NCBI GenBank assembly: GCA_945947155.1
Contig: CAMEXM010000003.1
Span: 1-61,652, forward strand
Length of the DNA stretch: 61,652 nucleotides
Direction: 5' to 3'
Origin: Polynucleobacter meluiroseus
GTDB taxonomy: Bacteria; Pseudomonadota; Gammaproteobacteria; Burkholderiales; Burkholderiaceae
Shown: positions 38,681 to 47,236 of the stretch, piece by piece
How the letters are laid out: the number at the start of each line of letters is the position of its first letter
How positions within the stretch are numbered: position 1 is the stretch's first letter
The notes under the pieces: model-generated
Databases searched by the model: none
The model's input: the letters and a program-made list of their open reading frames with translations, nothing else
Told to the model about the DNA's origin: nothing
Position numbers and translations under genes: made by a program

Positions 38681-39913
38681 TTAGCTCAGCGTCACTTTCA
38701 CAAAACGACGCTTACCCACCTGCAACACAAAAGATCCTGCAGCGACTTGTAATCCTTTATCGCTAATCACCGTTCCATCAATCCGCACCCCGCCTTGCTC
38801 AATATTGCGATTGGCTTCTGCATTCGAGGGCGCTAAGCCCGTCATCTTGATTAAAACAGTAATACCGAGCGGCGCGCCCGATAAGGTGACTTCGGGAACG
38901 TCGTCTGGAATACCGCCTTTGGCGCGATGATTAAAATCCTCAAGGGCTTTTTCTGCTGCCGCCTGCGAATGAAAGCGAGCCACGATTTCTTGAGCAAGGA
39001 GTACTTTGCAGTCACGCGGATTGCGGCCGGCCGCCACTTCTTGCTTCATTAAATCAATTTCAGCAAGCGGTCTAAATGACAGCAATGTGAAGTAGCTCCA
39101 CATCAATTCATCGGAAATACTCATGAGCTTGCCAAACATCTCGTTTGGCTGTTCACTGATGCCAACGTAATTGGCCTTGGATTTGCTCATCTTCTCAACA
39201 CCGTCAAGACCAACGAGCAATGGCATGGTCAAAATACACTGTGGCTCTTGACCATATTCCCGTTGCAACTCACGGCCGACGAGTAGATTGAATTTCTGGT
39301 CTGTGCCGCCCAGCTCCAAATCGCTCTTTAAAGCTACGGAGTCGTAGCCTTGCATTAGCGGATACAGAAATTCGTGTACCGAAATCGGTACACCCGAGCG
39401 ATAGCGCTTTGTAAAGTCATCGCGCTCGAGCATCCGTGCGACGGTATAGCGTGCCGCCAACTGAATCATGCCGCGCGCACACAGCGGATCACACCACTCG
39501 CTGTTGTAACGGACTTCGGTTTTAGTTGGATCAAGCACCAGGCTAGCTTGCTTGTAATAGGTTTGGGCATTTTCAGCAATGGCTTCTGCTGTTAGCGGTG
39601 GCCGCGTTGCGTTTCTGCCCGAAGGATCGCCGATCATGCTCGTGAAATCGCCAATCAAGAAAATCACGGTATGGCCCAAGTCTTGCAATTGTCGCAACTT
39701 ATTTAGAACGACCGTATGCCCCAAATGAATGTCCGGCGCGGTTGGATCGAGGCCCAGCTTAATTCGCAATGGTGTTTTCGTAGCCTGGCTACGGGCTAGC
39801 TTGGCTAGCCAATCGGCTTCGACCAAAAGTTCGTCACACCCCCGTTTTGTTACCTCTAGGGCAGCAAAAACGTCAGGGGTTAGTGGGTATTTCGATTCTG
39901 GGGTAGCCGCCAT
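38681..39913 (-). CDS. tyrS: tyrosine--tRNA ligase
   Basis: [30 protein letters not shown]-terminal S4 domain. Confidence 0.97.
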   Translation of the reverse strand: MAATPESKYPLTPDVFAALEVTKRGCDELLVEADWLAKLARSQATKTPLRIKLGLDPTAPDIHLGHTVVLNKLRQLQDLGHTVIFLIGDFTSMIGDPSGRNATRPPLTAEAIAENAQTYYKQASLVLDPTKTEVRYNSEWCDPLCARGMIQLAARYTVARMLERDDFTKRYRSGVPISVHEFLYPLMQGYDSVALKSDLELGGTDQKFNLLVGRELQREYGQEPQCILTMPLLVGLDGVEKMSKSKANYVGISEQPNEMFGKLMSISDELMWSYFTLLSFRPLAEIDLMKQEVAAGRNPRDCKVLLAQEIVARFHSQAAAEKALEDFNHRAKGGIPDDVPEVTLSGAPLGITVLIKMTGLAPSNAEANRNIEQGGVRIDGTVISDKGLQVAAGSFVLQVGKRRFVKVTLS

Positions 39914-40001
39914 ACTGATTCAATTATCGAGTTCGGTTAAATTAGGGTTTCAGTTACGATAATCGTATTGTCGCATTCCTCAGAATAGAGTCAGCTACTG
40001 C

Positions 40002-41132
40002 ATGCATAAGTTCCACTCCCTTTATATCGGCATGATGTCTGGCACGAGCCTTGACGGGATTGATGCGGTGCTTGCCGAAATTGGTCCCGATGGCCAGGCC
40101 CAACTCCTCGGGGCTGTGAGTACCCCTTTTGCACCCCCGCTCCGACAAGCCTTATTTGCCCTCCAAACGCCTGGCGATAATGAAATCCACCGCGAGCATT
40201 TAGCTGCGAATGCCTTGGCAATGGCGTATGCGGACCTGGTCAAACGATTGCTAACCGATAGTAAACGGCAGTCATCCGAGATCAGCGCCATTGGCGCGCA
40301 TGGGCAAACCATTCGGCACCAAGCAGGCCCCAACACCGCACTGGCTTATACGCATCAAACTCTGAACCCCGCATTACTGGCGGAACTCACTGGCATTGAT
40401 GTGATTGCGGACTTTCGGAGCCGTGATCTCGCTGCGGGCGGCCATGGCGCCCCTTTGGTGCCAGCATTTCATGCGCAACAATTTGCAGGCGATAAAAACA
40501 CGGCTGTACTGAACCTCGGCGGTATCGCCAACCTAACGCTCCTTCCGCAGACTGGCGCTGTCACTGGCTTTGATTGTGGCCCCGGTAACATGCTGATGGA
40601 TGCATGGATTGCAAAACACCACGGGCATGCCTTTGATCAGGATGGTGCTTGGGCAGCCCAAGGTACGGTGATTGAGTCCCTACTGGAGAGTATGTTGGCA
40701 GATCCTTTTTTTGCTAAAGTGCCTCCCAAAAGCACCGGTCGGGATGACTTTCATCTACCGTGGTTAGAAAAGCAACTGGGCAGCAACGCCTTTAGGGCAG
40801 AGGATGTACAAGCCACGCTATTGCGCCTCACTGTGACTGCAGCGCTGCAATCCATTCACGTATATGCACCGCAAACCGAAGTCCTGATTGTGTGTGGCGG
40901 CGGAGTTCGCAACACCGCACTTCTAAATGGACTACGCGACCATGCGCAAACGGTTTTCAGCCATGCTCCTGAAGTCCGCAGCAGCGAAGCAAATGGAGTC
41001 GATCCACAACTGGTTGAGGCCCTCGCCTTTGCATGGCTAGCGTGGGCGCACAAAACAAAACGGCCAGCAAATCTGCCGGCCGTTACGGGAGCAAGTGGGC
41101 CTCGAATCTTAGGCGCTTGCTACCCTGCTTAA
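40002..41132 (+). CDS. anmK: anhydro-N-acetylmuramic acid kinase
   Basis: YIGMMSGTSLDGIDAVLAEI; GPGNMLMDAW; VCGGGVRN. Confidence 0.97.
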   Translation: MHKFHSLYIGMMSGTSLDGIDAVLAEIGPDGQAQLLGAVSTPFAPPLRQALFALQTPGDNEIHREHLAANALAMAYADLVKRLLTDSKRQSSEISAIGAHGQTIRHQAGPNTALAYTHQTLNPALLAELTGIDVIADFRSRDLAAGGHGAPLVPAFHAQQFAGDKNTAVLNLGGIANLTLLPQTGAVTGFDCGPGNMLMDAWIAKHHGHAFDQDGAWAAQGTVIESLLESMLADPFFAKVPPKSTGRDDFHLPWLEKQLGSNAFRAEDVQATLLRLTVTAALQSIHVYAPQTEVLIVCGGGVRNTALLNGLRDHAQTVFSHAPEVRSSEANGVDPQLVEALAFAWLAWAHKTKRPANLPAVTGASGPRILGACYPA

Positions 41133-41142
41133 AGGCAATAGC

Positions 41143-41517
41143 TTATGCGGAGAAAGATGATCCGCAACCACAGGTTGTGGTGGCATTGGGGTTCTTGATT
41201 ACAAATTGCGAACCATTGATATCTTCTTTGTAATCGATCTCGGCACCAACGAGGTACTGAAAGCTCATTGAATCGACCAATAGCGTTACGCCATTTTTAT
41301 CAAAAGCGGTGTCGTCTTCGTTCACAGCATCATCAAAAGTGAAGCCATACTGAAATCCAGAACATCCGCCGCCTTGAACAAATACGCGCAGCTTTAATTC
41401 AGGGTTACCTTCTTCGGCAATCAGATCAGCTACCTTTGCTGCTGCACTGTCGGTAAAGACCAATGGAATGGGCGGCTCAGCAAGATCGTTGGATTGGGTT
41501 GTAGCAACTTGTGTCAT
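41143..41517 (-). CDS. erpA: iron-sulfur cluster insertion protein ErpA
   Basis: A-type carrier cysteines: [13 protein letters not shown] ... TCGCGSSF. Confidence 0.95.
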   Translation of the reverse strand: MTQVATTQSNDLAEPPIPLVFTDSAAAKVADLIAEEGNPELKLRVFVQGGGCSGFQYGFTFDDAVNEDDTAFDKNGVTLLVDSMSFQYLVGAEIDYKEDINGSQFVIKNPNATTTCGCGSSFSA

Positions 41518-41606
41518 AAATGACTCCTAGTTCAAAAGTGTTTCCTTATTTTAGGCTCTAAATGCCCGCAGTGGCATAAGGGCATCTAAAACGCACTAAT
41601 ACCACT

Positions 41607-42665
41607 TTAAGGCGTGAGGGCAATTTGGGTCAAGCCCATGGTCTCCGGCAGCCCAAACATCAAATTAAGGCACTGTACGCCTTGGCCTGAGGCCCCTTTA
41701 ACCAGATTGTCCTCCACCACCAAAATCACCAGGGTATCGCCATTTCCGGGACGATGGATCGCAATTCGCAGGCCATTGCTGCCGCGTACTGACCGGGTTT
41801 CGGGGTGGCTACCGGAAGGCATCACATCCACGAAAGGCTCGTCTTTATAAAATTGCTCAAAAACCGCCTGAAAGTCGACGTCTTTGCCGTCCTCGGTAAT
41901 GCGTGCATACAAGGTCGAGTGAATCCCCCGAATCATGGGTGTGAGGTGCGGAACAAAGGTCAGGCCAATTTGATCGGATTGGGCAATGGCTTTTAAGCCT
42001 TGGGTGATTTCAGGGCTATGGCGATGGCCTTTAACGGCATAGGCCTTAAAGTTATCGCTGGCCTCAGCCATTAAGGTGCCGACCTCGGCTTTGCGGCCAG
42101 CGCCGGAAGTGCCCGACTTGGAATCAGAAATCAAATGCAGTCCATCAATCCAGTGCTTACCGCCTGTCGACTTCGGCGACAAGAGCGGGGCAAAACCCAA
42201 CTGCACCGAGGTCGGATAGCAACCTGCCAAACCGACTACGCGCGCCTGTTTAATCGCCTCACGATTGATTTCAGGGAGGCCATAAACCGCTTCTGCCAAA
42301 ATCGCGGGGCAGGCATGCGGCATGCCATACCACTGGGCAAATTCAGCAGTGTCTTTTAAACGGAAGTCTGCCGCCAAATCGAGCACCTTCACACCGGCAG
42401 CCAGCAATGATTCTGCTTGCGACATTGCGACTCCATGCGGTGTTGCAAAAAACACGGCATCACACTGATCCAGCTTGGCATCGTCTGGTGTAGAAAATTT
42501 CAAGTCTATTCGGCCGCGCAACGAGTGAAATAGATCGGCAACCGGCATACCGGCCTCGGTACGCGATGTGATTGCCTGAATGGTGACCTGGGGATGCTGT
42601 GCGAGTAAACGCAAGAGCTCTACCCCGGTGTATCCCGTTCCGCCAACAATGCCTACTTTAATCAT
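41607..42665 (-). CDS. argC: N-acetyl-gamma-glutamyl-phosphate reductase
   Basis: [38 protein letters not shown]. Confidence 0.97.
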   Translation of the reverse strand: MIKVGIVGGTGYTGVELLRLLAQHPQVTIQAITSRTEAGMPVADLFHSLRGRIDLKFSTPDDAKLDQCDAVFFATPHGVAMSQAESLLAAGVKVLDLAADFRLKDTAEFAQWYGMPHACPAILAEAVYGLPEINREAIKQARVVGLAGCYPTSVQLGFAPLLSPKSTGGKHWIDGLHLISDSKSGTSGAGRKAEVGTLMAEASDNFKAYAVKGHRHSPEITQGLKAIAQSDQIGLTFVPHLTPMIRGIHSTLYARITEDGKDVDFQAVFEQFYKDEPFVDVMPSGSHPETRSVRGSNGLRIAIHRPGNGDTLVILVVEDNLVKGASGQGVQCLNLMFGLPETMGLTQIALTP

Positions 42666-42748
42666 CCCATTCTCCCAAATGCGCTTAATCCAAATTATCG
42701 TACAGCGCTTGTTGCGCCATTCTTATTTGTACCCTGATTGTAGAAACA

Positions 42749-42774
42749 AAAAGGGCCGCTTGCGCGACCCTTTC
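42749..42774 (-). terminator. intrinsic terminator of rplM-rpsI
   Basis: Minus-strand AAAGGGTCGC-GCAA-GCGGCCCTTTTTG hairpin. Confidence 0.8.
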
Positions 42775-42799
42775 AGCAAAACAGAGCGACTGAAAGAAA

Positions 42800-43201
42800 T
42801 TAGCGCTTGCTGAACTGCTTACGACGACGCGCGCCGTGCAGACCAACCTTCTTACGCTCAACTTCACGAGCATCGCGTGTGACCAAGCCTGCTTTTGACA
42901 GGGCTGGTTTTAGTGCGTTGTCGTAGTCAATTAATGCGCGCGTCACACCGTGACGCACTGCGCCTGCTTGACCAGTTTCACCGCCACCGCTCACGTTCAC
43001 TTTGATGTCAAAGGTGGTGAGGTGGGCTGTCAGCGCCAAAGGCTGACGCGCAATCATGCGGGATGTCTCGCGGGCGAAATAAATGTCAATCGGCTTACCG
43101 TTAACCGTGATTTCACCTTTGCCTGATTTGATAAAGACGCGGGCAACAGAGCTCTTGCGACGACCTGTACCGTAGTTCCAATTTCCGTAATTAATAGCCA
43201 T
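42800..43201 (-). CDS. rpsI: 30S ribosomal protein S9
   Basis: [20 protein letters not shown] ... [17 protein letters not shown]. Confidence 0.98.
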   Translation of the reverse strand: MAINYGNWNYGTGRRKSSVARVFIKSGKGEITVNGKPIDIYFARETSRMIARQPLALTAHLTTFDIKVNVSGGGETGQAGAVRHGVTRALIDYDNALKPALSKAGLVTRDAREVERKKVGLHGARRRKQFSKR

Positions 43202-43210
43202 ATGGTTTCC

Positions 43211-43639
43211 TTAGATCTCGAGCACTTTAGGCTGTTGAGCCGTATGCGGATGAGTAGCGTCGCCGTAGACTTTCAATTTCTTGATCATGGCGTAGCCGAG
43301 TGGGCCTTTAGGCAACATACCCTTCACAGCCTTCTCGAGTGCGCGACCAGGAAAGCGGTCTTGCATCTTATCGAAGTTGGTCGAGCTAATACCGCCAGGG
43401 TATCCGCTGTGACGGTAATAAATTTTGTTCAAGCCTTTGGTGCCAGTGACACGCAGCTTAGATGAATTGATAACGACAATGAAGTCGCCCGTATCAACGT
43501 GGGGGGTGAATTCAGGTTTGTGCTTGCCGCGTAAACGGTGTGCCACTTCACTGGCGACACGACCGAGGACTTTGTCCGTAGCGTCAATCACGAACCAATC
43601 ACGCTTCACCTCATGGGATTTTGCGGAAAAAGTTTTCAT
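43211..43639 (-). CDS. rplM: 50S ribosomal protein L13
   Basis: [48 protein letters not shown]. Confidence 0.98.
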   Translation of the reverse strand: MKTFSAKSHEVKRDWFVIDATDKVLGRVASEVAHRLRGKHKPEFTPHVDTGDFIVVINSSKLRVTGTKGLNKIYYRHSGYPGGISSTNFDKMQDRFPGRALEKAVKGMLPKGPLGYAMIKKLKVYGDATHPHTAQQPKVLEI

Positions 43640-43788
43640 GATTTTCTCAAATTGTTATAGTCAAAAAATTACCTTCAATTCAATCATTCGCCCTTTGGCC
43701 CTGCTTATGGTTGCAGGCTCGCAGATTGATCAATTAAACTGACACAACAACTACCGCTGACTAGATCGGTAATTTAGTAAAGCCTTAA

Positions 43789-43794
43789 ATTGTA
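43789..43794 (-). promoter_or_regulatory. candidate -10 element of rplM-rpsI promoter
   Basis: TACAAT on the minus strand, about 150 bp before the rplM start; no strong -35. Confidence 0.45.
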
Positions 43795-43798
43795 ACCC

Positions 43799-43824
43799 AA
43801 AAAAACCCAGGAACGAGTCCTGGG
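43799..43824 (-). terminator. intrinsic terminator of the candidate sRNA
   Basis: Minus strand CCCAGGA-CTCGT-TCCTGGG followed by seven T. Confidence 0.75.
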
Positions 43825-43868
43825 CTGGAATCCACCGATGTTTGGGTGGAGGAGACAATTGCAGGCAA
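43799..43868 (-). ncRNA. candidate small RNA with CUCCUCC (anti-SD-like) segment and intrinsic terminator
   Basis: Minus strand: ...GCAATTGTCTCCTCCACCCAAACATCGGTGGATTCCAGCCCAGGACTCGTTCCTGGGTTTTTTT; CCACC/GGTGG hairpin; 7-bp terminator stem plus T7; upstream TTGACG. The 5' end is approximate. Confidence 0.55.
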
Positions 43869-44023
43869 CTGATCAATGTATGTTACATAACCTGCCGTCA
43901 ATAGGGTTATTTTATTCATAATTATGTTGCAATGCAAGAAATCTTTTTAGTAGCGTAGTTATCATAATTTTAATCGTAAATAATTGTTTATATTAACTAA
44001 TTTTGAAGTAAGGATTCACTAAT

Positions 44024-44446
44024 ATGGAATGCAAAGTCACTTGGCAAGGCGCTGGAACCATGGCCTTTACTGCCGAAACCGGCAGTGGCCACCAGCTTCA
44101 AATGGATGGCCCACCCGATGCAGGAGGCAAAAATGGGGCTGCGCGGCCCATGGAATTACTCCTCGCCGGTACTGGCGGGTGCTCGGCGTTTGACGTAGTT
44201 TTAATCCTCCAGCGGGCCAGACAGGCAGTAAGCGGGTGCGAAGTAGCTTTAACGGCAGAGCGAGCTGAAGTCGAGCCCAAGGTCTTTACCAAAATTAATC
44301 TGCACTTCACCGTCAAAGGGAAGGACTTGGATCCGGGCAAAGTCTCTCGAGCCGTGCAGCTTTCCCATGAAAAATACTGCTCTGCCACCACCATGCTCGC
44401 CAAAATGGCTGAAATTACTTACAGCATTGATGTTGTAGCGGAGTAA
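44024..44446 (+). CDS. OsmC family protein (YhfA-like)
   Basis: GAARPMELLLAGTGGCSAFDVVLILQ; KYCSATTMLAK. Confidence 0.92.
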   Translation: MECKVTWQGAGTMAFTAETGSGHQLQMDGPPDAGGKNGAARPMELLLAGTGGCSAFDVVLILQRARQAVSGCEVALTAERAEVEPKVFTKINLHFTVKGKDLDPGKVSRAVQLSHEKYCSATTMLAKMAEITYSIDVVAE

Positions 44447-44463
44447 GCAGCAAAAGCGAAAGT

Positions 44464-44770
44464 GCAGAGTCAATCGATAAGCCGGATTCTGTCGCCCAAA
44501 CTCGCGTTTGGGGGCAACCATTCCTCTAGGCCGACAGTTACCTGGCGGCTCAAGCTCCCTACCCGCAGACTCAGCGGGCCGCCTCATCGTCTGCTTACTT
44601 GGGATTGCTCCGGGTGGAGGTTACCGCGTTTCACCGTAACTAAATACGCTCGTCTCTGTGGCCCTATTCCGCACGTCACCGTGGATGGCTGTTAGCCAAC
44701 ACCCTGCCCTATGGAGTCCGGACTTTCCTCCCCTTTCTTGCGAAAGCGGCGATTGCCTAATTGACTCTGC
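44464..44770 (-). ncRNA. rnpB: RNase P RNA, bacterial class A
   Basis: Minus strand GCAGAGTCAATTAGGCAATCGCCGC...GGGGAGGAAAGTCCGGACTCC...ACAGAATCCGGCTTATCGATTGACTCTGC; matching P1 ends. Confidence 0.95.
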
Positions 44771-44810
44771 GCGGACAGTCTAACCGAGACTGCATGCCTC
44801 TGCCGATAAA

Positions 44811-45869
44811 TTATTTAGCCAAGGACCATGCAATTGTTTCGCCAGCACGCAGTGGTACGACGACAGTTTCTGCCAGAGGCAATTCCTCAGGAACTTTCTC
44901 CGCCACTTTATGCAAGGTAATGGTATTCGTATTGCGCGGCATTGCATAAAAATCCGGGCCATAAAAACTTGCAAAGGCCTCAAAGCGACTTAACTGATTG
45001 GCCGCTTCAAATACCTCCGCATACAAACCAAGGGCATTGAAAGTGGTATAGCAGCCCGCACAACCGCAACTGTTTTCTTTTAGGCCTTTGGCATGGGGCG
45101 CACTGTCCGTACCCAAGAAGAATCGAGGGTTACCGCTGGTAGCCGCTTCAACCAAAGCCAAACGATGCTCTTCGCGTTTCAGAACAGGCAAGCAATAATT
45201 GTGTGGTCGAATACCGCCCGCAAAAATCGCATTGCGGTTCATCAGCAAATGCTGCGGCGTAATTGTCGCGGCTAAGGTATTTCGATTGTTCGTGTGTGCA
45301 TCGCGAACATAATGTGCTGCTTGCCGCGTCGTGATGTGCTCAAACACAATCTTGAGTTCGGGGAAATCGCGTCGCAAGGGCTCTAGGATGGTATCGATAA
45401 AGACGGCTTCGCGATCAAACACATCAATCTCAGCATGCGTCACCTCGCCATGCATTAATAAAGGTACGCCATCTTTTTGCATGGCTTCCAGCGCGCTATA
45501 ACAGTGTTTGATATTGGTTACGCCTGCATCACTATTGGTCGTTGCGCCGGCAGGGTAGAGTTTAAATCCAGCAACTCCTGCCTCGCGTACCTTACGCACC
45601 TCATCTGCTGGAGTATTGTCCGTTAGGTATAAGGTCATGAGTGGGGTGAAGCCACTAATTCCACTGGCTTTGAGTTGCGCCTCAATGCGGCCGCGGTACG
45701 CAGCGGCCAAGGCAACCGTTGTGACGGGTGGGCGTAAATTGGGCATGATGATGGCCCGGGCAAACTGCTTGGCAGTATGGGGCAAAACATATTTCAATAC
45801 ATCGCCATCACGCACATGCAAATGCCAATCGTCAGGCTGAGTTAAGGTGATACTTTTTACTGAAGTCAT
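44811..45869 (-). CDS. pyrC: dihydroorotase
   Basis: LTQPDDWHLHVRDGDVLKYVLPHTAKQFARAIIMPNLRPPVT; FLGTDSAPH. Confidence 0.97.
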   Translation of the reverse strand: MTSVKSITLTQPDDWHLHVRDGDVLKYVLPHTAKQFARAIIMPNLRPPVTTVALAAAYRGRIEAQLKASGISGFTPLMTLYLTDNTPADEVRKVREAGVAGFKLYPAGATTNSDAGVTNIKHCYSALEAMQKDGVPLLMHGEVTHAEIDVFDREAVFIDTILEPLRRDFPELKIVFEHITTRQAAHYVRDAHTNNRNTLAATITPQHLLMNRNAIFAGGIRPHNYCLPVLKREEHRLALVEAATSGNPRFFLGTDSAPHAKGLKENSCGCAGCYTTFNALGLYAEVFEAANQLSRFEAFASFYGPDFYAMPRNTNTITLHKVAEKVPEELPLAETVVVPLRAGETIAWSLAK

Positions 45870-47215
45870 GATTTTGCTCCCAATCCAGCGGGCAATAAAA
45901 TAATGCGGAAATCATTCACGTTGGTTAATGTTGGGCCTGTTTCAAGCAAAGCGTCCAGTTCACTAAAAAATCCATAGCAATCGTGCGCTGCTAAATAATG
46001 TCCAGCCCGTTTATGTTCATCACGCGCCCGTTTGCGAGTAGCCGGGGTGAACCAAGCGCCTGCATTTTTCTCACTGCCATCGATGCCATCGGTATCGGCA
46101 GCCAGTGCGGCAATGCTGTCGAGATCAGGCGTAGCTGCAAACAGCGATAACAAGAATTCACTGCAACGTCCGCCGCGGCCTTTTACACCAACCGGTAAGG
46201 TCACCGTGCACTCACCGCCTGAAATCAAGGCCATTGGTAAGGTGCCCCATTGGCCATGGGTGATGGCCTCTCGGGCTAATCCAGCATGCACCAAGGCAAC
46301 GTCTTTTGCTTCGCCTGTAATGGTGTCGCCCAAAATAAATGGGGTGTAACCAAACTGCCGCACACACTCCGCGGCAGCCTCTAGGCTGCGGTGGGCTGTT
46401 GCGATCACGTGATTGCGAACCGGCTGGTTTACTAAATCGACCTCTTTTAAAGTTTCTGGAATAAGTCCGCTGCGCCCTTTTTCTAGGTGCGCCAATACAC
46501 TGGCCGGAATGACATCGGGTCCGAGACTGTATTTCGATAAAATCGCGCAGGCATCTTCATAGGTGGAATAGTCTGCGGCGCAGGGACCGCTCGCGATATC
46601 GGCTGGCGAGTCACCAGTGACATCCGAAATCAACAATGCTTCGACTCGAGCACCGCGCGCAATCGCAAGGCGAGCTACATTGCCGCCCAAAATAGCAGAC
46701 AGATGCTTGCGTACGATATTCATTTCTTCGATTGGTGCGCCGCTACGCAACAACGCTTCGGTGGTCTGGCGCATATCGTCAATCGTGATTCCAGCCTGCG
46801 GGAGGGTCAGTAAACTCGATCCACCACCCGAGACGAGCGCAATCAAGATATCCCCCGCTTTGAGCTCGCCCACGCGGAGCATCATCTGGGCTGCCCCATC
46901 CATTCCAGCCTGATCGGGAACAGGGTGGCCTGCCTCAACGATCGTAATGTGTTGTGTGGGGGAGGCGTGGCCGTAGCGTGTCAGAACAATACCCTCGAGC
47001 TGCGCATGAGGCCAATGGCTCGCAGCATGGGACTCTAGCGCAGTAGCCATAGCTGCGCTGGCCTTACCTGCGCCAATAACCAAGCAGCGCCCCCTTGGCT
47101 CGCTGCCCGCCGGGAAAATACGCGCCAAGCACTCCGGAACGATGTGCTTAGGCTCTGCAACGGCAAGTGCAGCCGCAAAGGTGTCTTTCAGTATTTTTTC
47201 TTCTGGGTGGGCCAT
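45866..47215 (-). CDS. glycerate 2-kinase (DUF4147 / TtuD-type)
   Basis: GAGKASAAMATALE; ALVSGGGSSLLTLP; ISGGECTVTL. Confidence 0.92.
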   Translation of the reverse strand: MAHPEEKILKDTFAAALAVAEPKHIVPECLARIFPAGSEPRGRCLVIGAGKASAAMATALESHAASHWPHAQLEGIVLTRYGHASPTQHITIVEAGHPVPDQAGMDGAAQMMLRVGELKAGDILIALVSGGGSSLLTLPQAGITIDDMRQTTEALLRSGAPIEEMNIVRKHLSAILGGNVARLAIARGARVEALLISDVTGDSPADIASGPCAADYSTYEDACAILSKYSLGPDVIPASVLAHLEKGRSGLIPETLKEVDLVNQPVRNHVIATAHRSLEAAAECVRQFGYTPFILGDTITGEAKDVALVHAGLAREAITHGQWGTLPMALISGGECTVTLPVGVKGRGGRCSEFLLSLFAATPDLDSIAALAADTDGIDGSEKNAGAWFTPATRKRARDEHKRAGHYLAAHDCYGFFSELDALLETGPTLTNVNDFRIILLPAGLGAKS

Positions 47216-47236
47216 GAATATGCTTTCAATACCATT

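Noticed and set aside
41545-41590. Imperfect hairpin ATGCCC...GGGCAT between erpA and argC as a terminator
   Set aside because: Stem short with a large loop and weak T tract; too marginal to report as a feature.
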